From the NCBI RefSeq assembly GCF_030814815.1, contig NZ_JAUSVR010000015.1:23788-87787 (forward strand): DNA of 64,000 bases, given 5' to 3'. Positions 62,873-64,000 of the stretch are shown piece after piece. Source of the DNA: Ancylobacter amanitiformis (GTDB lineage Bacteria > Pseudomonadota > Alphaproteobacteria > Rhizobiales > Xanthobacteraceae). A program made the position numbers and the translations under genes. The notes beneath the pieces were generated by a model. That model saw only the letters and a list, made by a program, of their open reading frames with translations, was not told the origin of the DNA and made no database searches. The first letter of the stretch is position 1, and each line of letters starts with the position of its first letter.

Positions 62873-63903
62873 AATGCCGGCGGCTCGAAACGCAGCAGGC
62901 AACGGTCAGCGATGTCGTAGAGGCAGCCCTTCAAGAAGGCGGACTGGTCGGGAAAGCCCGCCGGCCGATTTGCGTTGATTAGGTCCATCTGCTCGACGCA
63001 CCGGGCATGGAATTGCGCGCCATCGAGTTTCAGCGCGCCCGACATCAGCCGGGTTCGCAGCGTGAGCGCATCGGACTTGACGCGCCCTTGGAACTCGCGA
63101 ATCTCGTCCGATTCCATATAGCGCGGCGACCGGATCAAGCTCGCGTAGTCACGTCTCAGCTCGACCGCGAGGCCGACGATATCCGCCGACACTCCTGCAG
63201 CCACGAGCTTGTCGGCTAGCTTGCCACCGGATTTCTGAGCAGCGCCTTCGACTATTTCGCGCAGCTTATCGGACCACCAGTTCAGCATGAACCCGCGTGT
63301 GATAATCTTTTTGGCTCGATGCGGCACCCATTTGAGGTCGCTCGCCGCCTTCGCCATTGTGCGCAACTCCTCGAGCAGCGTCGTGATCTGCTCGATCAAA
63401 AGGACGCAGCCAGCCCTGTTTCCGAGCGCGAAAAGACGCCGCTGGTTGTCTTTGATGACCGTTTGGAGATCGTAACGCGGATCCCAGCGACAATGGACGA
63501 GCCAATAGGAGCTATCGTTTCCCTTTGGAGATTGCGCCCCTGGGAACCGCCGGCCTAGCTCCTCGTGGAGCTCCTTCATCGCTTCGCACTCTAAGGACCG
63601 AAATTCGGAATCCGCCGGATAGGTCAGGGGCTCCAGTGCGCTCGCAGGCGGCCGCAGCGTAACGATTCGGAAGCGGGCGGTCTCCGAATGGCGGTCGCGT
63701 GCCAGAGAGCGCTCGAAGAGCGAACTGTTGAGCGACTTCTTCTTCTCGCAGAGCGTGGCGACCGTCCAAAGCTGATCGGACTCCTCTGCCTTCACCTGCA
63801 CATATTCGGCGATCCGCTCGGCTCCGGAGCCTGCTGCTCGCGCGAGAACGAGGTCGTCATGAGTCTCGCAATGTACCTTCAGCAGGTTCGCGTCCTCGAT
63901 CAT
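62869..63903 (-). CDS. DUF4297-like nuclease component of ABC-3C system, N-terminally truncated
   Basis: This 344-residue reading frame begins in the middle of the nuclease domain: MIEDANLLKVHCETHDDLVL, then ERIAEYVQVKAEESDQLWTV. This fits a PD-(D/E)XK pattern, with acidic residues near 13-17 and QVK at 36-38. Family members start about 20-35 residues earlier with an alpha-helix carrying a GFxYQ-like motif; here that part is replaced by the end of an IS5-type transposase 2 bp upstream. The remainder looks intact. The insertion may have inactivated the cassette or supplied a new promoter. Confidence 0.7.
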   Translation of the reverse strand: MIEDANLLKVHCETHDDLVLARAAGSGAERIAEYVQVKAEESDQLWTVATLCEKKKSLNSSLFERSLARDRHSETARFRIVTLRPPASALEPLTYPADSEFRSLECEAMKELHEELGRRFPGAQSPKGNDSSYWLVHCRWDPRYDLQTVIKDNQRRLFALGNRAGCVLLIEQITTLLEELRTMAKAASDLKWVPHRAKKIITRGFMLNWWSDKLREIVEGAAQKSGGKLADKLVAAGVSADIVGLAVELRRDYASLIRSPRYMESDEIREFQGRVKSDALTLRTRLMSGALKLDGAQFHARCVEQMDLINANRPAGFPDQSAFLKGCLYDIADRCLLRFEPPAL

Positions 63904-63905
63904 CT

Positions 63906-64000
63906 CTAGGAGACCGACTCATAACTCCGCAACCAGATGCGGATTGACGCGAGTTGGATTGAGGCGAGGAAATTGTCGTCTCGTTTGTCATAGCGGGTAG
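63906..64000 (-). CDS. IS5-family transposase, C-terminal end (runs off the window)
   Basis: Thirty codons on the minus strand read TRYDKRDDNFLASIQLA followed by SIRIWLRSYES, the characteristic end of IS5-family (IS427-like) transposases; the stop codon is at 63906-63908. The rest lies beyond the window. The terminal inverted repeat should sit within or just left of this stretch but is not obvious. Confidence 0.8.
   Translation of the reverse strand, partial: TRYDKRDDNFLASIQLASIRIWLRSYESVS

Larger units (their letters stand above)
49838..64000. mobile_element. Accessory island with defence genes, right end outside the window
   Basis: The stretch opens with a serine recombinase and carries two multi-gene nuclease/ATPase cassettes, a decayed integrase-like gene, an XRE regulator and an IS fragment. 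Long intergenic gaps and pseudogenes mark it as accessory. No second att copy is seen before the window edge. Confidence 0.65.

Overview
The window is a GC-rich chromosomal segment of an alphaproteobacterium of the order Hyphomicrobiales, most like the Xanthobacteraceae (Ancylobacter/Starkeya/Xanthobacter type). This rests on protein character and on gene orders typical of the group: ilvI-ilvH...ilvC, lptC-lptA-lptB-rpoN-hpf-ptsN, rpmH-rnpA-yidC-engB and rsmE-gshA near ubiA, plus short intergenic palindromes resembling rhizobial mosaic elements. No database search was run; names come from motif and family recognition.

Positions 1-40588 are core chromosome. In order they hold branched-chain amino-acid synthesis (ilvI, ilvH, an EamA exporter, a TetR regulator with a palindromic operator, ilvC); a BrnT-type toxin-antitoxin pair; a macro-domain protein, a DedA protein and mutL; a putrescine block (potGHI-like ABC transporter, a gamma-glutamylputrescine synthetase-like enzyme, a PuuB-like FAD oxidase); an LLM flavin oxidoreductase, a DUF1127 protein and a LysR regulator; a glutathione and ubiquinone group (gshA, a YbdK-like ligase, rsmE, ubiA); an RNase D-like exonuclease; the LPS-export, sigma-54, hibernation-factor and PtsN group; a zinc alcohol dehydrogenase; the rpmH-rnpA-yidC-engB group; and a histidine kinase overlapping a secreted glycoside hydrolase. 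This part ends in tRNA-Arg(ACG).

Positions 40542-49837 are a 9.3-kb prophage-like element bounded by exact 47-bp direct repeats of the tRNA-Arg 3' end. It carries a tyrosine integrase, an S24 peptidase-like protein, a tandem pair of paralogous small genes, two divergent Arc-type regulators around a perfect inverted repeat, small membrane proteins, small and large terminase subunits and a VirE-type primase/helicase. No portal, protease, intact capsid or intact tail gene is visible, and two coding sequences run into out-of-frame fragments of structural genes. It is therefore a deleted prophage or a terminase-bearing satellite. A TGACGCA motif recurs in the immunity region and in a large inverted array beside the primase.

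From 49838 to the right edge lies a second accessory island. It opens with a large serine recombinase whose stop codon falls inside the right att copy. It then carries a four-gene unit of SIR2 NADase, HerA-type ATPase, a stand-alone KTSC-domain protein and a PD-(D/E)XK nuclease-like protein, all tightly spaced. After a frameshifted integrase-like pseudogene, an XRE regulator and two uncharacterised genes comes a three-gene ABC-three-component (ABC-3C)-type cassette (DUF4297-like nuclease, middle component, SMC-like ATPase). The nuclease gene abuts a partial IS5-family transposase at the window edge and seems to have lost its first residues. The SIR2-HerA-KTSC-nuclease operon is the best candidate for a new or expanded defence system.
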